From Pseudofulvimonas gallinarii (GTDB lineage Bacteria > Pseudomonadota > Gammaproteobacteria > Xanthomonadales > UBA2363): 64,000 nt of DNA. Below are positions 19,846 through 29,401 of this stretch, in pieces. Location of the stretch: the NCBI RefSeq assembly GCF_004343305.1, contig NZ_SMAF01000005.1:124001-188000 (forward strand). The letters are read 5' to 3'. Below the pieces are notes generated by a model. It saw only the letters and a program-made list of their open reading frames with translations. It did no database searches and was not told where the DNA came from. How positions within the stretch are numbered: position 1 is the stretch's first letter; every line of letters begins with the position of its first letter. The position numbers and the translations under genes were made by a program.

Positions 19846-22272
19846 TCATTCGCTGCGAAGGGCCGTGGCCGGCGGCGTCGCCGCCGCGCGCAAGGCGGGC
19901 ACCAGGCAGGCGGCGAGCGCGACGATCACCAGGACCGCGCACACCACCGCCCAGACCAGCGGATCCATCGCGGCCATGCCGGCCAGCAGGCTGCCCAGCC
20001 CCTTCGACAGGGCGATGGCGACGACCAGCCCGACGGACAGTCCGGTCGCGACCTGGCGCAGGCCGTCACCGAGTACCAGCCGGAACAGGCGACCCCTCGA
20101 TGATCCCAGCGCACTGCGGACACCGAATTCGCGGCGACGTTGGGCCGCCGCAACGGCGACGACGGCGTACAGGCCGACCACCGACAGCGCCAGCGACAGC
20201 GACGCGAAACTGCCGATGACCAGCATGGACATCCTCGTACCATCCGTGCTGGCACGCACCAGCGTCGACACCGGCGCGAGGTTCGCAACCGGCTGCCCCG
20301 GCGCCGCACTGGCGACGGCGGCGGCGATCGCAGGCAGTTGCGCCTGCACGTCACCGGACAGGCGCACTGCGAAGCGCAACGGCATGAACTCGCGCAGCAG
20401 CTGCACCAGGTCGTCCGGCAGCTGCGCATAGGGCAGATAGACCATCGCCGGCGGCGCATGTTCCGGGCCATGCTGGCGCGTGTCGCCGACGACACCGACG
20501 ATGCGCAGCGTGCGCAACGCATCACCCACGGGCATGCGCACGCTGCGATCCAGAACCCCTTCCTGCCCAACCGCATCGGCGCCAAGATGCGCGCGCGCGA
20601 AGGCTTCGTTGACCAGCATCACCGGTTCGCCGCTTTCGTGGTCGCGGCTGTCGAACCCCCGGCCGGCCAGCAGCGGGATGGCGAAGGTGTCGAAGAAATG
20701 CGCGTCCACGGCGCGGAACTCGACCGAGACCATGTCCTGGCCGGGAACCTGCACCGGATAGTTGAGCGGCATGCCGATCGGCAGGTTGCTGCCCATGGTC
20801 GCCGACTGCACGCCGGGCATGCGCTGCAGCGCCTCGACGACCTCGCGCCCCATCAGTTTCACCGCGGCGGCATCCGGATACATCGCCCGCACCGGCGCGA
20901 TTTCCAGCCCGGCGACACCTTCACCGCGGAAGCCGAGATCGACCCGGGTCGACGTCAGCAATGCACGCGTGAAGAGACCGGCGCCGACCAGCAACACGGT
21001 CGCCATCGCCACCTGTGCGATCACCAGGCCGCGACTCAGGCGACCGCTGCCGCGGGACAGGCCGCTGCGTCCGCCGGCGACCAGCTCGCGCGGTGCACTG
21101 CTGCTGCGACCGCGCCAGACGCCCAGCATCGCAGCCAGTACCGCGCCCACCATGCCGGCGAGCATGGCGAACGCAACCGGCGTTCCATCCAGCGCCAGGT
21201 CGACGCCGGCGAACCACGAGGCGGGAATCAGCGAACCGACCACGTGCAGGCCGAGCACAGCACCGGCGAGGCCGGCAACCGCTCCAAGCGTTCCCACGAG
21301 CATGCCCTCGGCCAGCATCGGCAGTGCCAGTCGTGCGTTGGTTGCGCCCAGCGCGCTTCGGACCACGGCGACGTGGCTGCGCGACAGCGCGCGCATCAGC
21401 ATGAGGTTGGCCAGGTTCAGCGCCGCAAGCAGCAGCACGCACAGCGCGCTGGCCAGGAACAGCAGCAGCACCGGCCGCGATTGTGAAGACAGTGCACCGG
21501 ACAGCGCACGCATGCCGAAGACACTCTGCCGGTAGGCGTCGGCATGTCCGCTGCCCGCGTACAGGGCCTTGATGCGCCCATCGAACTGTGCGGACAGCTC
21601 GGCGGCGACCGCACCGTCAGCAAGGCGGGCGATGGCGAGGAAGTTGCGGCCGTCATCACGCGATGCTGCCGGCAGCGCCAGCGGCGAAACGATATCCACG
21701 GGGGCCGTGTAGCGGAACGAGCTTGGCAGCACGCCGACGATCGGCGTCGCCATGCCTTCCACGCGCAGGTCGCGGCCGATGACATCGGGTGCGCCGTTGA
21801 AGCGCCGCTGCCACAAGCCATGGGAAATGATCACGGCCCGCGGTCCGGCAGGCGTATCCTCTTCGACGCTGAAGTTGCGCCCGAGCGCCATCGGCACCGC
21901 CAGGGTGTCGAGCAGACCGCGATCGACGGCGATGGCCTGCACCATCTCCGGATGGCTGGCTTCGGCGAGGTTGACCGGGAACGTGTTCATCGAACCGATG
22001 CCGACGCCGGCCACGCCCTGCAGTTCGCCGACAGCCTGGTATTCGCGCGGCGTGATCGTGGTCCAGCCGTCCTGTTGCACCAGGCCCATGGCATGGAGCT
22101 GCCCGGGTTGCGGATACGGCAGCGGCCGCAGTAGCACGCGGTCGACCAGTGCGAACACCGTCACGCAGGCGGCTATGCCCAATGCCAGGGTCGCGCTGGC
22201 GAGCAGCAGGAAGGCGGGACGGCGCAGCAGCGCTCGCCAGGCCTGTCGGAATTCGGTGATGACGCTGTCCAC
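19846..22272 (-). CDS. MacB/FtsX-type ABC permease, ADOP-like, copy 2
   Basis: A second large permease, 808 residues with the same doubled layout as its neighbour: first helix in FLLLASATLALGIAACVTVF, periplasmic domains with VDIVSPLALPAASRDDG and NLPIGMPLNYPVQVPGQDMV, and a C-terminal FtsX unit with RRREFGVRSALGSSRGRLFR. The start is GTG at 22272, seven bases after GGAG, which gives VDSVITEFRQAW and a length equal to the paralogue. The frame is open to 22479 but without similarity. It forms an operon with copy 1 (7-bp gap) and the ATPase. The two permeases differ clearly in sequence, so they are old duplicates and may form a heterodimer. Confidence 0.88.
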   Translation of the reverse strand: MDSVITEFRQAWRALLRRPAFLLLASATLALGIAACVTVFALVDRVLLRPLPYPQPGQLHAMGLVQQDGWTTITPREYQAVGELQGVAGVGIGSMNTFPVNLAEASHPEMVQAIAVDRGLLDTLAVPMALGRNFSVEEDTPAGPRAVIISHGLWQRRFNGAPDVIGRDLRVEGMATPIVGVLPSSFRYTAPVDIVSPLALPAASRDDGRNFLAIARLADGAVAAELSAQFDGRIKALYAGSGHADAYRQSVFGMRALSGALSSQSRPVLLLFLASALCVLLLAALNLANLMLMRALSRSHVAVVRSALGATNARLALPMLAEGMLVGTLGAVAGLAGAVLGLHVVGSLIPASWFAGVDLALDGTPVAFAMLAGMVGAVLAAMLGVWRGRSSSAPRELVAGGRSGLSRGSGRLSRGLVIAQVAMATVLLVGAGLFTRALLTSTRVDLGFRGEGVAGLEIAPVRAMYPDAAAVKLMGREVVEALQRMPGVQSATMGSNLPIGMPLNYPVQVPGQDMVSVEFRAVDAHFFDTFAIPLLAGRGFDSRDHESGEPVMLVNEAFARAHLGADAVGQEGVLDRSVRMPVGDALRTLRIVGVVGDTRQHGPEHAPPAMVYLPYAQLPDDLVQLLREFMPLRFAVRLSGDVQAQLPAIAAAVASAAPGQPVANLAPVSTLVRASTDGTRMSMLVIGSFASLSLALSVVGLYAVVAVAAAQRRREFGVRSALGSSRGRLFRLVLGDGLRQVATGLSVGLVVAIALSKGLGSLLAGMAAMDPLVWAVVCAVLVIVALAACLVPALRAAATPPATALRSE

Positions 22273-22432
22273 GGGATCGCTCCGGCATTTTCTGCCGGAT
22301 GCCAAAGCAAACAGCGGGCCAACCCCATGGCGGCCCGGTTGCCGCGGTCCGTCGGCGATCACTGCGTCCGCTTCCGGACACGCCGGCGCCGGCCGACCGG
22401 GTTCGGACAGCCGCAGCGGTGGCGCGATCAGG

Positions 22433-25222
22433 TCAGCGCCGACCCGCCAGTTGCTCCATCTCGGCGCGCAGGGCGGCAATGCTGGCGGTGGACATGCCCG
22501 GTTGCACGGCGAGCGCCTCGATCGCGGCGGCGCGCGCCTCCGCCGGCCGCTGCAGTTTCGCCAGCGCGCGCGCCTTCAGCCCCAGGATGTCGAGCAAAGT
22601 CGAAGAGTCGCGGCCGATGTCGCGGCGGTAATCGGCGGCAAGCTGGTCCGCGGCGTCCAACGCTTCCTGGTGGCGGCCCAGCCCGAACAGCGCCTGGCCC
22701 CGCTGCAGCCGTGTCGTCACGACGACCAGCGTCATCGCACCGGCTTCCCGGAAACGTTCCAGCGCCGCGTCCGTCATCGCCAGCACGTCGTCGAATCGTC
22801 GCTGGCGCAGCCGCACGCGCGCCAGGAACTGCACCAGGCCGGCGACCTGCGGACTGTCGGCACCGGTCAGGCGTGTCTGCCACGCGATGGCCTCCTCCGC
22901 ATCGGCGGCAATGCTGTCAAGCCGGTCGGGTTCCAGCGTCAGTCTTATCTGTGCGCGCGAGCCGAGCAGGCGCGGGCAGACATTGTGCTCGACGTGATGA
23001 CGACGGCAGACCTCCACGCCGTCAGTGAACCAGCGCAGGGACTCGTCGTGCCTGCCCTGTCCGCCACGCAGGCGGCCCATCGCCGCCATGCCGTTGAGGG
23101 TGTCCGGATGGGCGTCTCCGAGCAGCGATCGACGCATCGCAAGCGCCTGCCCAAGCAGCGGCTCCGCTTCGTCGAAGCGCATCTGCGCCACCAGGAAACT
23201 GCCGTAGATGCCGATGGCCCAGGCGGTCTCCGGGTGCGGTCGCGCGTGCAGCCGGCCTGCCAGGTCGATGGCCTCCCGATAGGCCGTCTCGGCGCGCTGC
23301 AGGTCGCCCGTGGCCTCCGCGGCAATGTTGATCGAACGCAACAGGCCCTGGATGTGCCGGTCCGGAGGCAGGCCCGATGCCTGCCAGCGCGCCCAGGCGC
23401 GATCGGCCAGTTCCAGCCCTTCGCGGAACCGCTGCAGGAATACCAGTGCATCGGCTTCGGCGATATCCGTGCGCAGCAGTTCGCGTTCGACATCGACACC
23501 GACCTGCACGGCGTGCTCGCGGGCCTTCGCGAACACCGCGGCGCCCTCGTCGTCGTGGCGCGCCTGTACCAGCGCCATCGCCAGCAGGCGAAGGCCTTCG
23601 CTTGAAACCGGGTCGCGCAGTGCGAGCAGGCGCGACTGCATCGGTTCCAGATCGGCCAGCGCGCCCGCGACGTCGGCCTTGTCGAGACGCACCGCCGCAC
23701 GTAGCAGGAAGGCCCGCCACCAGCGCGGATCGTCTTCGCCATGGAGGCGGGCGACCAGCGGCATCGCCTCGTCAAGCAGGGCCAGCGCGCGGCCATGGGC
23801 GGCCAGGTTGCGATGGACATGCGCAAGCGCCAGCAGCATCTCCGCACGCTCCGCTTCGCCCAGCGTGCGGTCTTCGAGGATGCGCTGGCCGGCGTCCTCG
23901 ACGATGTCCTCGATGCCAGGCCTGAACTCGCGCGGCACGTCGGCCTGGGCCGATTCGAACACCGACACCAGGAAATCGCGCACCGCGCCGGCACGCGCCG
24001 CCTGCTGCTCTGCCAGGACCGCCTGCACGTGCGCGACACGCGCCTGCCAGAGCGCCACCGCCAGGCTGGCGAGGATGCCGACCACCAGCAGTGCCGTGAC
24101 CAGCACCCCACCGCGGTGCCGCTTCACGAACCGCCGCGTGCGGTACCAGCGCGAAGGCGGATGCGCCAGCACGGGCCGGTTGTCCAGGTAGCGCTCGATA
24201 TCTTCGGCCAGTGCACCGGCCGAGGCGTAGCGCTGTGCCGGTTCCTCGGCCATCGCCTTGAGGACGATGTTGTCGAGGTCGCCGCGCAGCAGCCGGCGCA
24301 TGGTCGCCGGTGGCGCCGGCAGCACGTCGGCTGCGGCATCCGGGGCGATGCGGCCGGACGGCGTGCGGGAATCGCCCACCTGCAGTCGCATGCCGGTCAG
24401 CAACTCCCCGAGCAGGACGCCGAGCGCAAAGACATCCGTCGCCGTGGTGATCGGGCCGTCCTCGCGTTGCTCCGGCGCCGCATACGCGGGCGTGAACGCC
24501 GGCATCTGCGTGCGCGTACCGTCAACCTCCGATTCCAGCAGCTTTGCGATGCCGAAATCGAGCAGCTTGACCTGGCCTTCCGGCGTCACCAGCACGTTCG
24601 ATGGCTTGAGGTCGCGATGGACGATCAGCGCGCGATGCGCCGCTTCGACGGCACGGCAGACCTGGATGTACAGCTGCAGCCGCGCCGGCAAGGGCAGTCG
24701 CCGCAGGCGCGCGTAGTCGGTGATCGCCATGCCGTCGACCAGCTCCAGCGCGATCCACGCCAGGCCGGTGTCGGTGACACCGGCCTCGATGAGGTGGGCG
24801 ATGCCGGGATGGCGCAACTGCGCAAGCGCCTGCCGCTCGCGGCGGAACTGGCGGCGCGCATCGGCGCTGTGCAGGCCGCGGTGCAGCAGTTTCAGCGCGA
24901 CATCCTGGCGGACACCGGCGTTGTCGCGCACGGCGTGGAACACCGTGGCGAAACCGCCCTGCCCCAGCGGCTCGACCAGCGTGAAAGGACCGACCTGGGT
25001 TCCGCGCTGCCACTGGGGAACCGGTGGCAGGCCGATGCCCGCGGCCAGCGTCTGCACCGATCCCGACAGCGGCGCGCCTTCCTGCGTGTCGCTTTCCAGC
25101 AGCTGTTCGAGCTGCGCGCGCAAGGTCGCGTCCACGCCCAGCCGGTCGAGGAACGCAGGCCGGTCCGCGGGTGGCAGGTCGACGACCTGGTCGAACAGGT
25201 CACGCAGGCGAAGTGTCTTCAT
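22433..25222 (-). CDS. Transmembrane Ser/Thr protein kinase with TPR repeats (STPK1)
   Basis: A 929-residue PknB-like kinase. The kinase domain (about 79-345) has the glycine loop GQGGFATVF, Lys111 in DVALKLLHRG, HRD 202-204 in VHRDLKPSNV, DFG 222-224 and APE 249-251, so it looks active. A single membrane helix follows at 371-391. The remaining 530 residues are helical repeats of TPR type, expected outside the membrane or as a scaffold. It lies 474 bp downstream of an ECF sigma factor gene and 160 bp upstream of the exporter permeases. Kinases of this layout often pair with ECF factors and phosphorylate them. I use the ATG at 25222; a GTG three codons earlier is possible. Confidence 0.92.
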   Translation of the reverse strand: MKTLRLRDLFDQVVDLPPADRPAFLDRLGVDATLRAQLEQLLESDTQEGAPLSGSVQTLAAGIGLPPVPQWQRGTQVGPFTLVEPLGQGGFATVFHAVRDNAGVRQDVALKLLHRGLHSADARRQFRRERQALAQLRHPGIAHLIEAGVTDTGLAWIALELVDGMAITDYARLRRLPLPARLQLYIQVCRAVEAAHRALIVHRDLKPSNVLVTPEGQVKLLDFGIAKLLESEVDGTRTQMPAFTPAYAAPEQREDGPITTATDVFALGVLLGELLTGMRLQVGDSRTPSGRIAPDAAADVLPAPPATMRRLLRGDLDNIVLKAMAEEPAQRYASAGALAEDIERYLDNRPVLAHPPSRWYRTRRFVKRHRGGVLVTALLVVGILASLAVALWQARVAHVQAVLAEQQAARAGAVRDFLVSVFESAQADVPREFRPGIEDIVEDAGQRILEDRTLGEAERAEMLLALAHVHRNLAAHGRALALLDEAMPLVARLHGEDDPRWWRAFLLRAAVRLDKADVAGALADLEPMQSRLLALRDPVSSEGLRLLAMALVQARHDDEGAAVFAKAREHAVQVGVDVERELLRTDIAEADALVFLQRFREGLELADRAWARWQASGLPPDRHIQGLLRSINIAAEATGDLQRAETAYREAIDLAGRLHARPHPETAWAIGIYGSFLVAQMRFDEAEPLLGQALAMRRSLLGDAHPDTLNGMAAMGRLRGGQGRHDESLRWFTDGVEVCRRHHVEHNVCPRLLGSRAQIRLTLEPDRLDSIAADAEEAIAWQTRLTGADSPQVAGLVQFLARVRLRQRRFDDVLAMTDAALERFREAGAMTLVVVTTRLQRGQALFGLGRHQEALDAADQLAADYRRDIGRDSSTLLDILGLKARALAKLQRPAEARAAAIEALAVQPGMSTASIAALRAEMEQLAGRR

Positions 25223-25696
25223 CGCTGGCACCCCGATCGCACCGCCCCACCGTCATCCATCATGGTCGAAGATCCGTCAATCGTGTACAGGCCCGGAACC
25301 GTTACTGCGCCCTTTCGCGCCGGCAACGCACGACAGGCCACCCCTCACGGACAGGAAACGCCGTCAGCCTGGTGATTGCGACAGGCGGATGGGCGGCGCC
25401 TTCGCCAGCTGTTCCGGATAGTTTCCAGCAGGCCCGCCCCGCCGCCGGGCGCAGGCCCGCACCGGCCCGGGGGCTGTACAGGGTCCGCCGCGCGTCCCTG
25501 CGATCCGCCCGGGACCGATGTGCCGTCATGGGGATGCAGGCGACGAGGCGGACGATTCGCCAGGTGCGGCGGGGAGTCCTTCCGGACCAGGCGTCGGTCG
25601 AAACGGCCTCGCCCATCATTCGATCGCGCTGACAATGGCGGGCCGGGCACCGCTGCAGGGGCCAAACCGCAGCCGGTGCGCCGGTGACGTCCGGCT
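25223..25696. other. Intergenic region between ECF sigma and STPK1 genes, 474 bp
   Basis: No gene seen. The open frames crossing it are shadows. It should hold a promoter for STPK1 and perhaps a site read by the ECF factor, but I could not pick a reliable -35/-10 pair by eye. No T-run terminator was found. Confidence 0.5.
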
Positions 25697-26293
25697 TCAG
25701 GTCGTCGGGTCGTCGCCGTTGTCGACATTCAGGCTGCGGCGCAGCCAGGCACGACCGAAGCGCAGGCAGCGGTCGACAGTGGGCACCGAAATGCCGAGCA
25801 GTTCGGCGATGCCTTCGCGTTCCAGTCCGGAGAAATAACTCAGCTCGACGATCTTCGCGGAACGCGCATCCTCGCGCTCGAGGTCGCGCAGGCTCTTGTC
25901 GAGCAGCAGGAAGTCGGTTTCGTGGACGCCGCTGCCGCCGATGAAGGACTCGTCGAGCGTCACCAGCGCCGCCTGCCCGCCGCCGCGTTTCACCGCCAGG
26001 CGGGCACGCGCGTGGTCGATCAGGATCGCGCGCATGTGCAGCGCGGCGGTGGCGTAGAAATGCACGCGGTCGCGCCACGGACTGTCGCGTCCATCCATCA
26101 GGCGCAGGTAGGCCTCGTTGACCAGGGCGGTCGGCTGCAGCGCGTGCTCGTTGCGTTCCCCCGCGAGGCGCCGCCGGGCGATGGCGCGCAGCTGCTCGTA
26201 TACGACACGACCAAGTTCGTCATGCGCGGCCTCATCGCCCTGCTGCCAGGCGCGCAGCAGCACCGTGATGTCCTTGGTCTCGTTCTGCTGCAT
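25697..26293 (-). CDS. ECF RNA polymerase sigma factor lacking the region-2.2 acidic motif
   Basis: A 198-residue sigma factor of the Sigma70_ECF type found near Ser/Thr kinases. Region 2 covers about 10-95 and region 4 about 135-195, with the helix-turn-helix REGIAELLGISVPTVDRCL. Normal ECF factors have an acidic DAED-like motif in region 2.2 that binds core polymerase; here the place reads LQPTALVNEAYLRL, with Thr55 where acid is expected. In the ECF factors of Vibrio and Xanthomonas that work with kinases, phosphorylation supplies this charge. No anti-sigma gene is adjacent. The gene lies between two TPR kinase genes. ATG 26293 is preferred over TTG 26305. Confidence 0.92.
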   Translation of the reverse strand: MQQNETKDITVLLRAWQQGDEAAHDELGRVVYEQLRAIARRRLAGERNEHALQPTALVNEAYLRLMDGRDSPWRDRVHFYATAALHMRAILIDHARARLAVKRGGGQAALVTLDESFIGGSGVHETDFLLLDKSLRDLEREDARSAKIVELSYFSGLEREGIAELLGISVPTVDRCLRFGRAWLRRSLNVDNGDDPTT

Positions 26294-26392
26294 CTGCGCA
26301 CGCAACCCGTGGCTCCGGCGCGATCTTAACCCGGATCATTTCCCGCGCCGACTGGGGTCACGGCCTGGACCGGCGATCGGCTGGCCGATCCA

Positions 26393-27523
26393 TCAATGGC
26401 TTGCGAACAGCCCACCTGACAGTGCCCGGCGCTGGCCCGGGACATGACCGATCAGCCTGGCGCTGCCGCGCCGGCGGTTGACGGCCTCGGCCTGTCCGCA
26501 TCCGGATGCCGGCCGGGCGCCCAGCCAACGCCGGCCGGGCGCCTCGGCCACCAGGTTCGCATCGACGATGCGTCGTGCCGCGACCACGTCCAGCGCTACG
26601 CCGGGCATCGCACAGGCGCCGCTCAGCGCAGCATGACGCAGCACCGTGAGGGCGACGGACGGATGTTCGACCGCCATGGTTTTCAGCATCGCGCCGGCCT
26701 GCTTTTCCAGCGCATGCATCTGTGCATCCTCGTCGCCTGCGCGGCGGGCGAGCTCGAGGCGGATCGCCCAGTAGCGGGGCGAAAAGCCGTCGCCGCGGTT
26801 GTCGCCCTCCACCCCGGCCAGCCATCCCTGCGCCCCGGCCGGGTCATTGCGGGCCAGTGCCATTTCCGCGTGCAGCATGCGCCAGTTGCCACGTTCGACA
26901 TGGACATCGCCGTTGATGCGGTCAAGCGCTTCGCCGATCCAGTCGGCCAGCGCCCGCGCTTCGTCCACCCGGCCGCGCTTGACCAGAATGCGCGCGAGAT
27001 TCGACCTGGAACGGGCGATCGAACGCTCGGTGAGCCCGAGTGCTTCGCGCATGCGCACCGACTGTTCGAAACTGGCCTGCGCGGCCCGGAAGTCCTCGCG
27101 CGCTTCGAACAGCCAGCCGCGGTTGTTGAGCAGGTGCGCCATTTCCATGCTGCCTTCCGGCGTCATTACCTGGCGATCGGACAAGCCGATGCGGAACTGC
27201 TCGTCGGATTCATCGAAGCGGCCGGCGTCCATCAGCGCCAGTCCAAGCTCGTTGCGCGCCGTCGCCGCGCCATCACTGGGTTCGCCGACGAACTGGATTT
27301 CCTGTGCCAGCGCCATCTGCAGCCGCTCGATGGCCAGCGACAGTCGTCCCAGGGCCATTTCCGATGTCGCCAGCGCCTGCAGCGTGCTGCCCAGGTCGGG
27401 GTGCACCGGACCAAGGTGGGCCTGCTTGCGCGCAAGCGCATCGGCGAGGATGTCTGCCGACTCCTCGTAGCGCCCCTGGTGCTGCCTGAGCCAGCCAAGG
27501 TTGTGCCGCACGCGCGCACGCAT
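26393..27523 (-). pseudogene. TPR C-terminal part of frameshifted Ser/Thr kinase (STPK2, part 2)
   Basis: A 376-codon frame of TPR repeats (for example GWLRQHQGRYEESADILADAL). It begins at ATG 27523, sharing one base with the stop of the kinase frame (TGATG). Reading this frame upstream of the ATG gives RAHFARLGQDFELMRARV, which continues the TPR pattern of the kinase protein smoothly. The two parts were therefore almost surely one gene like STPK1 (929 residues; here 588+376). The change fits one missing base in the GC run near 27560-27570. The part could still be made by restart at the TGATG junction. The last 60 residues are Gly/Arg-rich and less TPR-like. Confidence 0.7.
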
Positions 27524-29289
27524 CAGTTCAAAGTCCTGGCCCAGGCGGGCGAAATGCGCGCGGCGGTGCGCAGGTTTTCCTCGGCCTCGTCGAACAGGCC
27601 GATGTTGACCTCGGCGACCGCCTGCGTCATCCAGGCTTCGCCCAGCGACGGGTCATCCGGCGGCAGCACCGCCACCATGATCTCCGTCGCCCGCTGGCAG
27701 TCGTCTCGGGCATCGACCAACCGTCCGGCGGTGATGCGGGCGCGGCAGCGCTGGCGCAGGCTCGATGCCAGTTCGATGCGGTCGGACACCGTCGGCGCAG
27801 GCAACTGCTCCAGTCGCCGCACCGCGCTTTCGAGCACCGCTTCCGATGCCGGAACCTGTCCGAGCGCGAGGTTGATCTCGCCAAGCGCGCGCTCCAGGCG
27901 GGACTTGATCGCCGGCCGCGAGAACGTCTGCTCGTCGAGCAGCGCGCTCGCCTTCGTCATCAGCGTCTGCACCGATATTTCCCGACCCAGCGAACGGTCC
28001 GGCGACGCCTGCTTCAGCAGCTCAACCATGAACGCCGCCGACTGGTTCTCCGCTTCGGCATCGAGCCGGGACTGCTCCTGCGCCAGCAGCGCGTTGTCGC
28101 GTTCGATGGCCAGGCGCGCGGAAAGGATCGACAGCACGACGACCACGGTGATCGTCGCACCGACCGCGACCGGGTGCCGGCCGACCAGCTTGCGCAGCCG
28201 GTAATGCCAGGCATCGGGAGCCGCCTTGACCGGCCTGCCCTCGAACCAGGCCTGGATGTCGGCATCAAGCGCTTCGACGCTGGCGTAACGGCGCTCGGGC
28301 TGCTCGCTGAGGCACTTGCGTACGATGTTGTCGAGGTCGCCGCGAAGCAGTTTCGCATCACGGCGCATCCACGAAGCGCTGCCGGCAGCGGTCCGGCTGA
28401 CCGAGACGCTGGCGGTACGACCGTTCGCCTGCCGCAGGGGCTGCCCCGACAGGATTTCGTACAGCAACAGGCCGAGGCCGTAGACATCGCTCTGCGTCGT
28501 CGCCGCACGACCTTGCAGCTGTTCCGGGCTTGCATAGGCCGGCGTCAGCGGATGCACGGCGGTGCCGTCGCCGGCCTCGACGCCATCGGCCAGGACCTTG
28601 CCGATGCCGAAATCGAGCAGCACCGGATCGCCGTCGTCGCGGACCAGCACGTTCGCCGGCTTGATGTCGCGATGGATGATGAGCTGCCGATGCGCGTGCT
28701 GCACCGCCGAGCACAGGGCCTGGAACAACCGCAGCCGCGTCGCGACCGACGGCTGTCGTTGCGCCAGCCAGGTGTTGAGCACCACGCCTTCGACATGTTC
28801 CATCACCAGGTAGGGCTGGCCCTCGCTGGTGGTGCCGCCGTCGAAGAAGCGGGCGATGTTGGGGTGCCGCAAACTCGCCAGCAGGTCGCGCTCGCGCCGG
28901 AAGCGTTCAAGCACGTCGCTGGTCGGGAAGCCGCGGATGACCTTGATGGCGACACGGTGGCGCAGGCCTTCGCCGGCACGCTCGGCAAGGAAGACCGCAC
29001 CCAAGCCGCCCTTGCCGATTTCGCGGATGAGCTCGTAACCGCCGAGCCGTGCGCCGGGACGCGCCACGCGGGCGCTCTCGTCGAGGCTGGCGCTGATCGG
29101 GACCAGGCGGTCGGCCAGGGTTTCCACCCGTCCGCTGCTTTCGGCGTCGTAGGCCAGCAGCTCTTCCAGCTCGGCACGCAGTGCCGCATAACCGGCGCAG
29201 GCCGTCTCGATGAAGCGCCGGCGTTCGTCCGCGTCCTGCAGGTCGACGGCCTGGAAGAGCAGTGTCTGTAGATTCTGGAACCGGCTCAC
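27523..29289 (-). pseudogene. Ser/Thr protein kinase domain and membrane helix (STPK2, part 1, frameshifted)
   Basis: A 588-residue kinase part, paralogous to STPK1. It shows the glycine loop GKGGLGAVF, Lys116 in HRVAIKVIRG, HRD 206-208 in IHRDIKPANV, DFG 226-228 and SPE 254-256, then a membrane helix at 373-392 and the first TPRs. The kinase itself looks intact. The frame stops early (ISPAWARTLN) where the other frame continues the TPR series, so a one-base deletion, a programmed -1 shift or an assembly error is likely. The start is GTG at 29289, matching the N-terminus of STPK1. The gene lies 112 bp after the third pseudopilin gene and upstream of the ECF gene. Confidence 0.75.
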
Positions 29290-29401
29290 CCGTACACCAT
29301 CAGCAGTTGTCCACGCGATACCGGTCGCGCAGGATCGACCTTGTCCATCCGTGGACGCCCACGTCCATGTCGCGCGAAGCGGCCCGCGGACGCTTGCCCG
29401 C

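Noticed and set aside
18009-20219. 736-codon plus-strand frame over the permease genes
   Set aside because: His/Gln/Arg-rich with no domain, antisense to the permeases; a shadow.
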